A DNA stretch of 64,000 bases from Paraphaeosphaeria minitans (Eukaryota > Ascomycota > Dothideomycetes > Pleosporales > Didymosphaeriaceae): the NCBI GenBank assembly GCA_015832175.1, contig WJXW01000003.1, forward strand, positions 2,480,001 through 2,544,000, read 5' to 3'. Both the position numbers and the translations under genes were made by a program. This document shows positions 35,125 through 46,304 of the stretch, piece after piece. The notes below the pieces were generated by a model that saw nothing but the letters and a program-made list of their open reading frames with translations, searched no databases and was not told the origin of the DNA. Every line of letters begins with the position of its first letter. Within the stretch, counting starts at the first letter, position 1.

Positions 35125-37369
35125 ATTGATGCCAACGTTCTTTGCGCAAATAGCGTCGTACCGTACTGCTACTTTAGGAGTTTCCAGTGTACTTTACAAG
35201 GGATCACTTCGACGACCTAGATTCCTCTTCCAAAACATTTGGGTGTCCGATTATAGCTTTCATGATAATCCGAGCAATCGAAGACGATTTTTATGGATCG
35301 ATGGAACGCTGCAATGCGCCAAATCGAGAGTGAGGTCGCGGGGTCTCTCCTACCGTGCCACGGCTGGGTATTTACAGGTACAGTTAACATAAAATTGGGG
35401 CCGTGAATGGCGTAGTTCGGTTTGAATAGTATTTGAGATATCGCCTGCTGTAGGAAAAAGGAGCGTGACAAGCACGATTCTGGGCGGCAACTCCTGCGCC
35501 GAGGATTACGCCTGTCGCCACTCCTGGTCTGGGGTAACGCAGCGGTTTCACTCATGGTAGTGATGGGTGCGGTCAGGCTTCCAGTTATAGAGACGATCAC
35601 ACAATCTGGATTTCCATCACCTTTGAGGAACACATGCATCGCACCTTTCGATTCCTTTGCGACTGCATCTAGATCAATATTACGTACGTCGTACGAGCTC
35701 CGATAAACTCCTGGCCTGCAAAGGAGGCAGACAGATTACTTCATGCAGTGAGCTACCTCACAGCTAAAAAGCTGATGGCGATAAATCATGCAAAAGTTAT
35801 CTGCTAGAACGATTGCCTCCATCTCGATGAAAGCGTTGGGAACTTCACCGAAAAAATGTTCTGTCTATAATATATTCAACTCTGGCCACTCCCCTCACAT
35901 ACGACCACAGGACCTTGAAAACAGAGCTTCCCGTTCGCTCAGCTGTACTTAAGCAGGGTACCGGCGGATTAGTACGGAAATCGGTGACGGTTCCGGAATC
36001 CCCGCTGTCGTATGTTTTTTTTGGCAACGTTTGCTCAGGTGGGGTCGATGGACCTAGTCAGCGGTGTGGGTCGTGCGCAGTTTGGTGAGTGACCACCACC
36101 ACATGATATGTCTACATTATGAAGCCTCGCTTGGTAGTCCTAGCTGCATCTTGAAAACTTGGCTTCGCAAGACTGGAAAAGATCTCAAAGTTTTATTTTG
36201 CGGCTTAGGGTAGAGGGTCTCCGTAGACTGGTACGGTAAAACTTTCGTTGTTCGTATGAGTTTTGTGCGGTTAGTAATCGAATCCAGACTTCGAAGTAGT
36301 GACACCTAGATTTCAGCCCATTTATCATACCCAATGGCACCAAAATATATTTGACATAAAATTGGAAAATATCAGATACAAAAATAGGACATGATATAAA
36401 AGTAGCGATCAACTCTCTTACCTACTTAATCCGGCTTTCTCAAAACGAAGGACAAAACGACACGGAACTCTAAACAAGGATACTAAAGAAAAATTTCCTT
36501 CCTTGCCATTTAATCGCACGCCTCCTTTATACCCTTCCACATCTTGTATTCCTTTGCTGTAATTCCAATATTTTCGCTCGTTTCCGTAGGCAAGGGTTGT
36601 AAAAAAGCTCAAAAATAGCTCACTTGTGGTCGCACTTGCCGTCGTTGTCGCCATTATAATATTGTACTCTAGATACCAACAGCTGTGATTTCCGCACAGC
36701 GCGACCCCAGATCTCGTTAGGCGTGGCATGGCCGTGGTACTCACACGCCTTTAGCTGATCCTGACGAAATCCGCCACCTTGATTCGATTCACATTCGCGA
36801 ATGATAAGACTCCGGAAGAACTCCTTCAGCAGGTTCTCGAATATCTCCATCATTACTCAAGCATCCACCTCATCTATCAGAAATATTAATCGCTAGTTAA
36901 CCCACACAATTATAACCACCACCCCATAATTTAGTACACAACTCTATCTCCGTACGCGTACGAAAGTTTTGAATGTAAGGTTGTAGCCTAAGGTAGTTAT
37001 TATTGGTTATGGCTAACTACAACACACGTGTCCAAAGTCTCGCCGTCTTGATAGCTAGTCTAATTTCCGTGGAAGATCAAGGTCCGGGCTGGCGCAATCC
37101 CATCTTAGAATAGCGCTACTTATATCCAGCTTCGAGCTATCAGGCCTACCAAACATTCGTGAGAATCAGCAAGCTATTGAAGAGCGTTCAGCGCAGATAG
37201 GATTTTGTACCATTCGCCCCTAGAGAATCACGAGCGCGCGTGTCGCCATCAGAAAACCGAGAAAAAACATTATTACCACACCCTAATCTGCTCTTCGAGA
37301 ATGCTCAGCTACAATTATCTCTACGAACCTCCCTTCCACTTTTCCTTTCACACCGCACGCAACCCTTCC
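35125..37369. other. AT-rich gene-poor region
   Basis: No supported gene apart from a possible BTB remnant at 36620-36853. The strand composition resembles decayed sequence. Confidence 0.35.
36620..36853 (-). pseudogene. Possible C-terminal remnant of a BTB-family protein
   Basis: A 77-codon frame starts MMEIFENLLKEFFRSLI and contains RECESNQGG and ACEYHGHATPN. Short fungal BTB proteins often end with a hydrophobic helix, then Cys-x-Tyr-His and a His-rich tail, as in the gene at 4179-4979. There is no BTB domain upstream, so this is at best a remnant; it may be a chance frame. Confidence 0.28.
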
Positions 37370-38539
37370 CTAAACTGGCCACACCACACTCCCCCATTCC
37401 CTCCCCACTTCCCTCAACCTCGAATCCTCCGTAACCTTGCCCAGTCCAACATACAGCACCTTCAAGAAAGCCGCCTTCCCCCATAAACTCCACGTCGTGT
37501 TCCCCGGCACAAACACCACATCACCCACGCTCAAACTCAATTCTTCTACATACCCCTCCACCATTACACCAACCAGCCCTTCCACCACCTCTAGCGCTGT
37601 GTGCCACGGCAGCTCCCACGTCTGGGGCTGGGATGAGGACGGGAGCCGGGATAAGGTGATGGTGCCCTCGGTGAAAATGCCGTCGGATTGGGTGGCGGTG
37701 ATGAAGGGCTCTACGATGGCATACGAGGCTTTTTCCGCGGAGGCAGGGGCCAGCGTCTTGCGACCGTATCCGTTAGCCACGAAGAACGGGGTTGTGCTGT
37801 CGGATGCGAGTTCGTTGATGCCGTTGTGCCACACTGCGCCTCCATCCCCACTAGTGCCGTTGGCATCGAAGCCCATAGGCGGACTGAACTGCAGCTGCGC
37901 CCAGACGTCGAATTCCTGGAGCTTTCCAATCGTCTCCGCGTCGCCGCCAGGACTCGTGAAGCTACCCTGGGGGAACGGCGCGTAGGTTTCAGAGCTATAG
38001 TTCGCGCTGGCGAGGAAGTAGAACAGGGCTTCGAAGCCGCCGGGCTGGATGACGCCGACCATTTCGGTGAACGGGTCGAGGATCTGGAAGCTGTGCGTGG
38101 TGTTTTGGGGCACGGCGCCGTAGTCGCCGGGCATGAAGATGTGACTGGCAGTGGTGTTGTCCTTGGATGCCCAGAGGGCGAAGCGGCCGCGGAGGGCGTA
38201 GAAGTTTTCGTAGTGGGCTTGGTGGATCTATAGCGTTCGTCAGCATGTGTGTATGGGTTGGGAGGACAAGAAAAATACACGAGGAAGGACGCCCAGCTCG
38301 CTACTCGCTGGCGCGGCGGTGCTGATTAGGGTGAAGGCATTGTCTGGAGAAGGTCCTGTGACGGGGAACCGGTAGACTTGGGAGTCGATACGAACGCCGT
38401 CAAGGGTGTACGCATGGATGGCATAGGGACGAACGTAGTCTGGGACTTTTGTGACTATAAGGCTGCTGTTGTCGCGTTTGGCAGTGCCTCTGGCAGCAGC
38501 GACGGCTCCAAGCAAGGTAGCGAGCGGAAGGAACAGCAT
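37370..38539 (-). CDS. Secreted quercetin 2,3-dioxygenase-like bicupin
   Basis: Predicted extracellular dioxygenase opening the flavonol ring and releasing CO. Two exons, complement(37370..38227, 38279..38539), give 372 residues. A signal peptide (MLFLPLATLLGAVAAARG) is followed by YVRPYAIHAYTLDG and the first cupin: IHQAHYENFYALRGRFALW, GDYGAVPQNTTHSFQILDP and VGVIQPGGFEALFYFLA. A second cupin follows (LEVVEGLVGV, SVGDVVFVPGNTTWSLWG). In Aspergillus quercetinase copper is bound by His66, His68, Glu73 and His112. The equivalents here are Arg87, His89, Glu94 and His132, so the first ligand is replaced. The substituted codon (CGT) is the last of exon 1, next to the 51-nt intron; no alternative in-frame donor restores histidine. 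Activity is therefore uncertain. Confidence 0.85.
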
Positions 38540-39185
38540 CTCTGTAGTCTACCTACTCGAGCAGCGAAGCTGGTGATCGATACTATGGGTCGGTCGGTCC
38601 ATTATACGTATCTTGAGATCATCGCCCTCCTCGATCCGGCTCGCAGCTACATTGGCCGAAACGTCCCGAATACAGGTACCAACGACGTACGCAACGCGTC
38701 GAACAGATTGTATGGGGGAGCGGAGTGGGTCGAATGCCCAAATGGTCTGCATTACCGGCGCGAACCCTGTCGTCGACCAGGGTCGGCCCGCTTGACAGTT
38801 CGGTGCGTGTTTGGATGCTCGGGGATTCCGAAATCCAGCGGAATTTCCGGGTCGTGCATAGCAGTATGTGGCATTGGATATCATGGGCGATTTGGGGAAG
38901 GTAACTCTGCGCGAAAGAGATTATAGAAAATTCTTGGGACTTTCTCAGCTGCACGCTTGACTTGCTTCTTACGTCAAACTAAAGGCTACTGTAACCATCC
39001 TCAAATTCTGCGCTGTACAGATTGTTTCAATATTTTTTGTGCCATCCGATACACCGTGGCAGTTTCTACAATAACAGTCACGGTGTTCCCCAATGTCGCC
39101 GAGTTGATTGGAGATGTAATACCCACTGCGCCGATACTATGCTGCGAATACTCAACCCTACACGTATTATTTTTACACGGGCATC
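38540..39185. other. Intergenic
   Basis: No gene recognised. It separates the 5' end of the quercetinase-like gene from the 3' end of the folate gene; both are on the minus strand. Confidence 0.4.
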
Positions 39186-41290
39186 TCAAAACGAGTCTGC
39201 GCCCCTTCGTCCGCGTCTAGACTTGCCGCTGGCCCCATCTGCCTGCAACTCAGCCTCTCTTACTATCTGATCCCAGGCTAATATGGGTTCAGTAGAATCC
39301 TTCACCGAATTGGGTCGCTCCTCTGCATCTTTTACTATCCGACCTAGAGACCTAGAAGGATCCTTGTTATCTGCATGGATGAATTTTCGAACTTTGAGTG
39401 GTGTTGCTTCTCTGATTGGCGCATCGCCAACGGGTCTGAACCGGCGTTCCTTTGGCTTCGCTGTGATTTCGGCGAAGTCGAATTTTTTCTGCCAAGGGAG
39501 ATGTTCCACCTGAGGCTCTTTCCGTGGCCCAAAGTCCTCCTCTACTCGTGCGCGGAAGTCCTCAAAGCCTTGGAAGAACTTCTCCTTCTCTGGAGGGATG
39601 CTGGGGGTACTGTTGGAATTGACACCCTGAAAAGACTGCATCTCCCTTTCTAGCTGTGCAATTTCACTCCGCAGTTTTCTTAGGTTTTCGGATTCGCCCT
39701 GCATGGGTGAGGATGAGATTGACGTGGCTGGCGAGCTGTGTATCTCGTTCACTTGAAGGTTCCCTTTATCGGCATCATCCTCTTGAAGACTCGTTCCAAA
39801 TGCAGTCCTTCTATCGCCGCTAAGTTCATTCAAACGGGCGTTCCCAGCTCCAGGTGCGCCCCGTGCAATGTCGTCGAGGAATTCATTCACACGGGCCTTC
39901 TCATCCAGATCAATTTCCCGTATGACTGGAAAATCCTTCTCGTACTTGAATGATTGCCGTCCAACTTCGTGATCGCGGAAAAAATCGCCAACAAGGTACA
40001 AACTGCCCGTTAAGACGATTTGTTCGTGTTTAGTTACTCTCGCCAGGTATTTTGCGGTACACAATGCCCGATATGCGCCGCGCTTCGGTACGGCTAAACC
40101 TGTGATGCGAGGACATACCTCCCGTGCGATGCTCAGCAATTCGTTCGGGTCCATGGATCTTACCCAGGGCATGCCGTCAACGGGGTCAAACGCAGTGGTG
40201 ACGACGTAGTCTCCGGGCTTAAGGAGGATTTGAAGAACTTGACGAGGATCCTTTCCCTCTGTCATGGCCAAGACCCACGTTATTGGGGTAGACCGACTGT
40301 CATGTTTGTGTCTCATCTTCCGATTCACATATTCTTTTAGGCTCTGGGCAGCATCTGGATTATGAGCACCATCGACCAAGACCCCTTGCCTTTTCGCAAA
40401 AACGACGGGGATGTACACCATTTGCATGCGTCCCGGAAGAGTCACTTTGTTCCGCATCTTATCAAGCATCTTTAGGGTGTTGATCGTTTTGACGTTCAGT
40501 CCAAGACTTTTGAGTACTTCGAAATATGCAAGCAAACCCAGGATGGCATTGTCGCGTTGAAAGGGAAGTAGGCTTTCGGAGAATTGTTTCCAATATTTGG
40601 TTTTGTAAATTTCGGTCCTGAGTTCCTCGGTATCTACCAGAATTCGTGGCCCGGCTCCTATCTCTTTCGCATAATTTTCGATGACTTCGTGCACACGAAA
40701 CTCGTTCATAGGATTCACAATGAATGGAACATTGGGTCGCAGGATGCCAGCCTTGTGCGACGCAATTTCCTCGAGTGTGTTGCCTAAAAAGCCCTGGTGA
40801 TCTTGAGCAATTTTGGAAACGACGGAGACAACTTGGTTGTTTAGGATGTTGGTAGCATCGAGCTTGCCGCCCATGCCCACCTCTATGATGCCGACCTCGA
40901 CCTGTTTCTCGTTGAAAAGGGTGAATGCTGTTGCGGTAAGGAGCTCGAACTCGGAGGCTTCGATGTTCTCCCGCTCGCTCAGCTGCTTATAATGATTCTC
41001 GATTTTGAGGAACTCCTGCTCTTCAACCGGTTCATTGTTAATGTTGATGCAGTCCCATCTGGCGATGGTCAGAAAATGGTCGACGATGAGCGAGACACGT
41101 GACGAACATACCTGTTGACCAGGTGAGGCGATGTGAAGCGGCCGTTTGGGAGTTGTCTGCGCGTCAACAGATTGCTCGTGTAGGCACATATTGAGCCCTT
41201 GCCGTTGGTCCCCGCGACGTGCACCGCTTTCCAGGGAAACTGGACGTTCTGGAGCAGACGGCCAATCCGTTCGAGCCCCGGCTGGATCAT
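39186..41290 (-). CDS. Dihydrofolate synthase / folylpolyglutamate synthase (FolC family) with long C-terminal extension
   Basis: ATP-dependent ligase adding glutamate to dihydropteroate or folates. Two exons, complement(39186..41058, 41112..41290), give 683 residues; the 53-nt intron joins SPHLVNR to WDCININNEP. The P-loop GTNGKGS is at residues 27-33, followed by GRFTSPHLV, VEVGIIEVGMGGKLDATN, KAGILRPNVPF, VLVDGAHNPDAA and VLTGSLYLVGDFFR, covering the whole fold. Length and start (no mitochondrial presequence) are closest to yeast Fol3 (dihydrofolate synthase). Beyond about residue 430 the frame stays open for some 250 more residues, low in complexity, with a coiled-coil (ENLRKLRSEIAQLEREMQSF) and a basic end (GKSRRGRRG). 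This extension is absent from the canonical enzymes I know. The gene diverges from the one at 41862. Confidence 0.92.
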
Positions 41291-41861
41291 CGCACGGGTC
41301 TGGAAAACGGGAGGAGCATAGATGCTCGCAGGCAGTTGTTAATTTGAAACGAAGAGTCACAGTGTTCCGCAGATGGCGATGAGTCGAGGATTTCGGTGGA
41401 CGAGAAGAGAGCTTGGCATATTCGGGGATTAAGGTGCAGGCGGTGCACGGCCTCCGAAGGTTTCGGCACGTGATTGGCCGCAGTCAGCGAGCATCAAACA
41501 AGAGGATAGACTAGACACAGCACAGCACAGCACAGCACAGCACAGCACAGCACAGCGCTGGCCTGCGACGCGCATATCCCTCTTGCCGACCTTCTGCACT
41601 GCCGTGTTCACTCATCGCCCACTGCCGCAAAACACACAGGCGACATTGCATTCTCCGCAGCCAGGCCAGCGCCCTTCTCCTTCAGCCTCACTGTTTAGGC
41701 CGGGCCCGCTTGCTCGCTTCGCGCCCGCTTCGCCTCCCCCGACTTCCTCGTCAGGCACCTCGCCGGGTCTCCACATCAACAGCAGCATCTCTCCTCATCG
41801 CCCGCCATCTGCCTCTGCGCTATACCTGCGCTGCCTCTGCGCTGTCGCTGCCCCGCACACG
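41291..41861. other. Shared promoter region
   Basis: A divergent intergenic region between the folate gene and the rightward gene. It contains a (CACAG)n microsatellite at about 41514-41556. The rightward frame is open back to 41583, so a longer N-terminus is possible. Confidence 0.4.
41514..41556. repeat. (CACAG)n microsatellite
   Basis: About eight units in the shared promoter. Confidence 0.9.
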
Positions 41862-43139
41862 ATGGGCCTTCCAGTGTGGCGCGCGCCGTCCCCCGAGGCT
41901 CCCTCGCAGGCGCTCAAGGACCCCACCAGCCTGTCGCGCTCGCCCATCAGAAGACGCCGACCCACGCGTTCTCCACGGGCGCGCGACGTCGACGTGCAGA
42001 CGGCTCTGCGTTCTTGGGAACGCCCCGCAAGGCCCTATCCGCCTGCCCCCAACGTCCCCGCGCGCAATGCCCAGCGACGCGACGAGCACGCGCCCGAGGA
42101 CGACGGCCCATCTTCGCGCTCTTACTTCAGTCTCGTCATCGACGCCCCCGAGCGTCGCACAGGACGTCGCACGCTGCCCGCACTCACCCCCAACTTTGCA
42201 CCTGCCATACACGTCGAGCACCGGCGGAGCGGTCCCATTCTGCGGCGAACTGGCCTGAACCGGTCTCACACGCTTAGATACGCCGGCGACCGCTCGCCTG
42301 TGGCCCACGAAGAGGTCCCAGCAGAGGCAGACGAGGACAGCAGCGACAATGCAGTGGGCTTCCCGCCGCTGCGTCGGATGGGTCGCCGTACCATAGCAGA
42401 CGGCCCTCTACCCTCCAGCTCTCTACGCGAGTCATGGAGCCCCGCGACGACGCTCGACGGGCTGGGTGATCGCGAGCGCAGCCTGAGTCCGGTAGTCGAC
42501 GACCACTGGGAGACGATGCTCACCAGCGTCGCACCCGATCCCCTGGCTCCCACGGCAGAGTCCTCTTTTGCCTCGGCCGCTGCATCGGCATCCTTCTCCA
42601 CCTCACATCCCAGCTCGCGCGCCGGAAGCTCCAACTCCAACCTCAGTTCGGCCACTTCTTCGCGCACTCACCTGACAATTCCGTCACGGCGCCAGTCTTC
42701 GTCGGCTGACTTTTTGCGCGCATGCGACACGTCCGAAGACGACAGTGCCTCGGACACGGAAGCAGACGAGATTCTCGATTCCAATTCCATGTACCGAAGA
42801 CACACAGCGGGGACCGCGTCAAATGGACCACCTGCCACGCGGCGCCTCTACTCACGCGCTATCCGTGAGCAGTCCCGGGAGTCGACGGGTTACATACGGA
42901 GCTTCTACGGCGAAATGTCCCTCGAGCACGCCCGCCGCATGCAGGAGCAGCTCGCCGCCGAAGAACGTGCTGCCACCGATGAAGAGATACCACTGGACCA
43001 GGAGCTCCGCGATGCGCGGGCCCTGCTGGACAGACTGGCGCGGAGAGAAGACGTCTCCGACGATTTCTGGGCCTCGGTAGGCCTACGCCGCCCCGTTGCT
43101 GACCGCGTGGAACGGATCCAGCAACGCGAGCGCTTGTAA
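41862..43139 (+). CDS. Low-complexity hypothetical protein
   Basis: A single-exon protein of 425 residues from the Met at 41862 (MGLPVWRAPSPEAP); the frame is open from 41583 but that part is extremely Pro/Ser-rich, so I prefer the later start. It is rich in Arg, Ser, Pro and acidic residues and probably largely disordered, with SRSPIRRRRPTRSPRARD near the start, a Ser-rich centre (SSSFASAAASASFS-like) and acidic patches (SEDDSASDTEADE). The last 80 residues look folded: RSFYGEMSLEHARRMQEQLA, DQELRDARALLDRLARRED, and DDFWASVGLRRP. I do not recognise the family. Codon bias over the frame and the ordered C-terminus support a real gene. Confidence 0.72.
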   Translation: MGLPVWRAPSPEAPSQALKDPTSLSRSPIRRRRPTRSPRARDVDVQTALRSWERPARPYPPAPNVPARNAQRRDEHAPEDDGPSSRSYFSLVIDAPERRTGRRTLPALTPNFAPAIHVEHRRSGPILRRTGLNRSHTLRYAGDRSPVAHEEVPAEADEDSSDNAVGFPPLRRMGRRTIADGPLPSSSLRESWSPATTLDGLGDRERSLSPVVDDHWETMLTSVAPDPLAPTAESSFASAAASASFSTSHPSSRAGSSNSNLSSATSSRTHLTIPSRRQSSSADFLRACDTSEDDSASDTEADEILDSNSMYRRHTAGTASNGPPATRRLYSRAIREQSRESTGYIRSFYGEMSLEHARRMQEQLAAEERAATDEEIPLDQELRDARALLDRLARREDVSDDFWASVGLRRPVADRVERIQQRERL

Positions 43140-44179
43140 TGACATCCCATTATGACCACGATCTCAGACCCGCTGGTCGGTCTGACACGCGATTTCTTCT
43201 TGGGGCGAGACGCACCAGCTCTCTCTCTCTCTCTCTGTACTGTACAGACACAGTGTTGGTGTCCCGTCGACTTTTCGGTACCGTCTTTTGTTCATTCTAT
43301 ATCTGGGTTCTGCCGGGTGACCACGACGCCCCACCCCTAATGTGTGCATTTACAACAGCTATGGCGATGTGGCGTTTACCTATCATGCGTGTATGCGGGG
43401 AATTCCTATATCTTGGGTTTGGATTGGCTGTCCGCGTGAGTGCGAGGTCGAGGTGGATGGATGTGAAGGGGCGTGTCCGATGCGACATCATACTGCTTCT
43501 TGCAAGCATCTTTACGTGATTATGTGTATTTCTATCCATCAGGCCCACACGAGCTACCTATGGTGGATGGCGTGGGGAGAGCCAAAAACGAATCAAGTGA
43601 ATGAATAAATAACATAAATTGAATCGTTGGCAGTGTGTGACGCTTGTTTTCTTCGATCCTACGTTTTTATCCTCATATTCAAGTGAAGTAGTCATCGAAG
43701 ACTGCGGTCCCTGCGGTTGCAGTCAACGAAGGGGCATTGTGCGACTCGGTGACGTGGAGACTGAACACGGTGAATATCTACTTCCAGCTGGACCACTGTA
43801 CAGGTAGCACCTGCAGAGTCTCAACCTGACTGATATCGAGCTCGATGAAGCCATCGCGACTGCCAAAGGGGTTTATGTTGGGATTTGGCCACTTCGCACG
43901 TACTCGATGTAACCACTTCGAACACCATGTGACTTGGATAAGATAATTTCATTTCTCATGAGCTTGAGCACTTCAAGCAAGCAGCACACATCCGCGTTCC
44001 CACGGACCCGCTAGATAACATCGTAGGAAAAAGAAAGAGAGAAAAAAAAATTCCAAGAGTATACACATGCATACGCTCGGCGTCGACACATCCCAGACAT
44101 CCCCGATACGCTTTATCGCCGTCAAGGGTGCAGTGGAGAATGATGCGGCACAGACCCACAAAGAAAAGCTACGCGACGC
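43140..44179. other. Intergenic, convergent 3' regions
   Basis: No gene recognised. There is a short (CT)n run at about 43219-43236. Both flanking genes end here. Confidence 0.4.
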
Positions 44180-45050
44180 TTAGGCGGGCTTGCCCTTGGG
44201 GCCAAGCACATCATCGACAAGCCCACCCCAGATCTGTTTCGCCATCGACGCACCCTCTTCGACGGGTCGCTTGAGCTTGTTCACGGCCTCGAAGGCCATG
44301 CCCTGGAAGTCGATGGTGTTGTTGTCGTGGACCTCGGACATGGCGGCCGGAGCGTGGACGTGGTGACTTGACACGGTGTGGATCCTGGGCAGGCGGGCAG
44401 AGTACTGGCGTTCGTTAGCATTTCCAGTGCCACGGTATGGGGGGTGGTGCAGGGTGTGCTTACCTCTTCCTCCGTCTCGGCGGCCTCGATGGCGGACGCA
44501 AACGTGTAGCTTGGGTTCGGGGTGACGGTGGTGGGGAGGATGGGGACCCGGATGTTGACGGGGGCGGTGCCGAGGTCGGGGTCGAAGTCGGGGATGAAAG
44601 CGAAGTCGATGGTGGAGCTGTCGTTGGGCGACTTGAGCTCGCGGCTGGTGTTGAAATGGCGGAAGGAGTGGCCGGTGACGGACGCGCCGACGAGCGGGCG
44701 CTTGGAGTTGTCGACGGCGGTGCTGAAGGTGCGGGTGCCGTTTGTGAGCTCGTGGGCGGAGAGACGGGATTGCAGCTGAGGGAATGTGTTAGGAGGGGTG
44801 CACACCTTGGGTTGGGTTGGGTTGGGTTGGGTGCTGAGCGTACCTGTTCCTTTGAGCCGGTGGTGGGGATCTTGAGCACCTGGCACTCGTAGCGTAAACC
44901 AGCGAGGCTCTGAGGATGGTTCATGGCGGGACGCTCGGAGGTAAGCAGATTTGAGTATGTTGCAGGACCAGTCATGTGGAGGCTGCGGCTCTGCTTGCTG
45001 GCAGTAGCAACGGCCTTGAAGGCGCGAGATGAGAGGCGTGCGGCCTGCAT
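44180..45050 (-). CDS. Mitochondrial SAP-domain protein, AIM34-like
   Basis: Three exons, complement(44180..44404, 44464..44775, 44844..45050), give 247 residues. The N-terminus (MQAARLSSRAFKAVATASK, no acids) is a strong mitochondrial presequence. A SAP-like helix-turn-helix follows: LAGLRYECQVLKIPTTGSKEQ joined across the first intron to LQSRLSAHE. SAP domains bind nucleic acids, and yeast Aim34 is a small mitochondrial SAP protein, so this is the closest match I can suggest. A conserved-looking middle (DFAFIPDFDPD) and a C-terminal block (HVHAPAAMSEVHDNNTIDF, then IWGGLVDDVLGPKGKPA) complete it. The 68-nt first intron contains a (CCCAA)n run. The upstream in-frame sequence to 45209 has no targeting features, so Met at 45050 is the likely start. 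Confidence 0.68.
44804..44831. repeat. (GGGTT)n microsatellite inside an intron
   Basis: Four to five GGGTT units (plus strand) within the first intron of the AIM34-like gene. It resembles a telomere-type repeat but has a five-base unit. Confidence 0.8.
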
Positions 45051-46189
45051 GTTGAAGCTGTCGAATGGGTGGATCGGCGTGAGGGCAAGCTGGGTGGAAT
45101 AAGAGAAGACAAGCTCAGCGATTACTACGAGATTGGATATATAGATAGCGAGGAATGGGTAGATGTGATGTTCTGGATGGTTGCTTTCTTCCAGGAGTCG
45201 GCTGGTCACTGGTTGATTGAGAGGAATGCGTATGGTGTGGAGGGAGGATGCAGGCCAGCTAGAGCTCCCGGATATATGAGTGACTCCGGAAGGCGGTCAA
45301 GCGATCGAACGCTGCAGAGAATCCGTGCTGGGGCGCGGCATGCACAATTCGAAGCCGCCTGGGCTTTCACTCGGACGATTGGAGCCGCAAGGGGTCTGGC
45401 TGAGTGTCGCGCAGTTCAACCATCGCACGGCGGTCAGATTGGGACCCTCCCGCGGGAAAGATACACAGCAATCGCCCTGCCGCGGGAGCAAAACGCTCTG
45501 ACAGTCCCACGGGTCTCATTCGTCTAGGCTAGATTGGGCTTATGGCGTCCCTGATACTCCCCCGCACTGGAAACGATCGTCGCATGACAATGTGTAGAGT
45601 GCAGATTGCTGTTCACTATTTGCTCCCGACCCGTCTTCGACGTCTGCATGAGCCAACACACTGCGTTGCGGAGGAGCTCTTGCGGACTCCGGTGGAGTGA
45701 CCAACACCTTATTACCTCCTCGCATCGCTCCAAATGGTCCCAGAGTCGGTGTGTCGCACACACACGGTCGCAGTCATGCACTCGCGCATTGGCTCCCGCT
45801 GTTCCTCATGAAACTTAGTCGCGCAACGGCGACATCGGGACGGACGCGCAGGCCGTGCGTTGCGTGGTGCCTGATCGGCTCTCCGCATGTGTGAATATCT
45901 GCATGTGCATGCACAGATCAGAGTCGGAAAAACATGGCACGGAGACTTTCTGACTGCGATAAGCATGCGGCCCTGGACGTCATGCAGTATTGATGGAACA
46001 GACTTGGTGAGTACCAGAGACGCCGTTGCGGTTCTTGTGTAAGCTAGCTGGGGTGCTCGCAAGACCCTCTTGATTCGGCAAGGTCCACGCGAACCGTCAC
46101 CCAGCATGTTCGTCGGTTGATACTATTTCAGCTATACATATTTTGTACTTCAACAAAAGTAGCATCTTATCATCTAAGATGGTACGACT
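45051..46189. other. Intergenic
   Basis: Promoter side of the AIM34-like gene and 5' flank of tRNA-Pro. I see no further gene. Confidence 0.4.
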
Positions 46190-46291
46190 GGCTCAATGGT
46201 CTAGTGGTATGATTGTCGCTTCGGGATTTTACGCCTGGATTCAGTGAATCTGTTCTGTGACAGGCCCCGGGTTCGAATCCCGGTTGAGCCC
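46190..46291 (+). tRNA. tRNA-Pro (CGG) with canonical intron
   Basis: The acceptor stem GGCTCAA pairs perfectly with TTGAGCC (discriminator C at 46291). The anticodon stem is GTCGC/GTGAC with loop TTCGGG plus T38, giving anticodon CGG. The T-arm is CCGGG-TTCGAAT-CCCGG. A 30-nt intron (46226-46255) sits between positions 37 and 38. The spliced length is 72 nt. Box A and box B are intact. Confidence 0.93.
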
Positions 46292-46295
46292 ATTC

Positions 46296-46304
46296 TTTTT
46301 TTTT
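46296..46304 (+). terminator. RNA polymerase III terminator of tRNA-Pro
   Basis: A run of nine T starts five bases after the tRNA 3' end. Confidence 0.85.

Noticed and set aside
41583..41861. Upstream extension of the low-complexity gene at 41862
   Set aside because: The frame is open but begins without a good context and is almost entirely Pro/Ser/Ala next to a (CACAG)n repeat, so the later Met is preferred.
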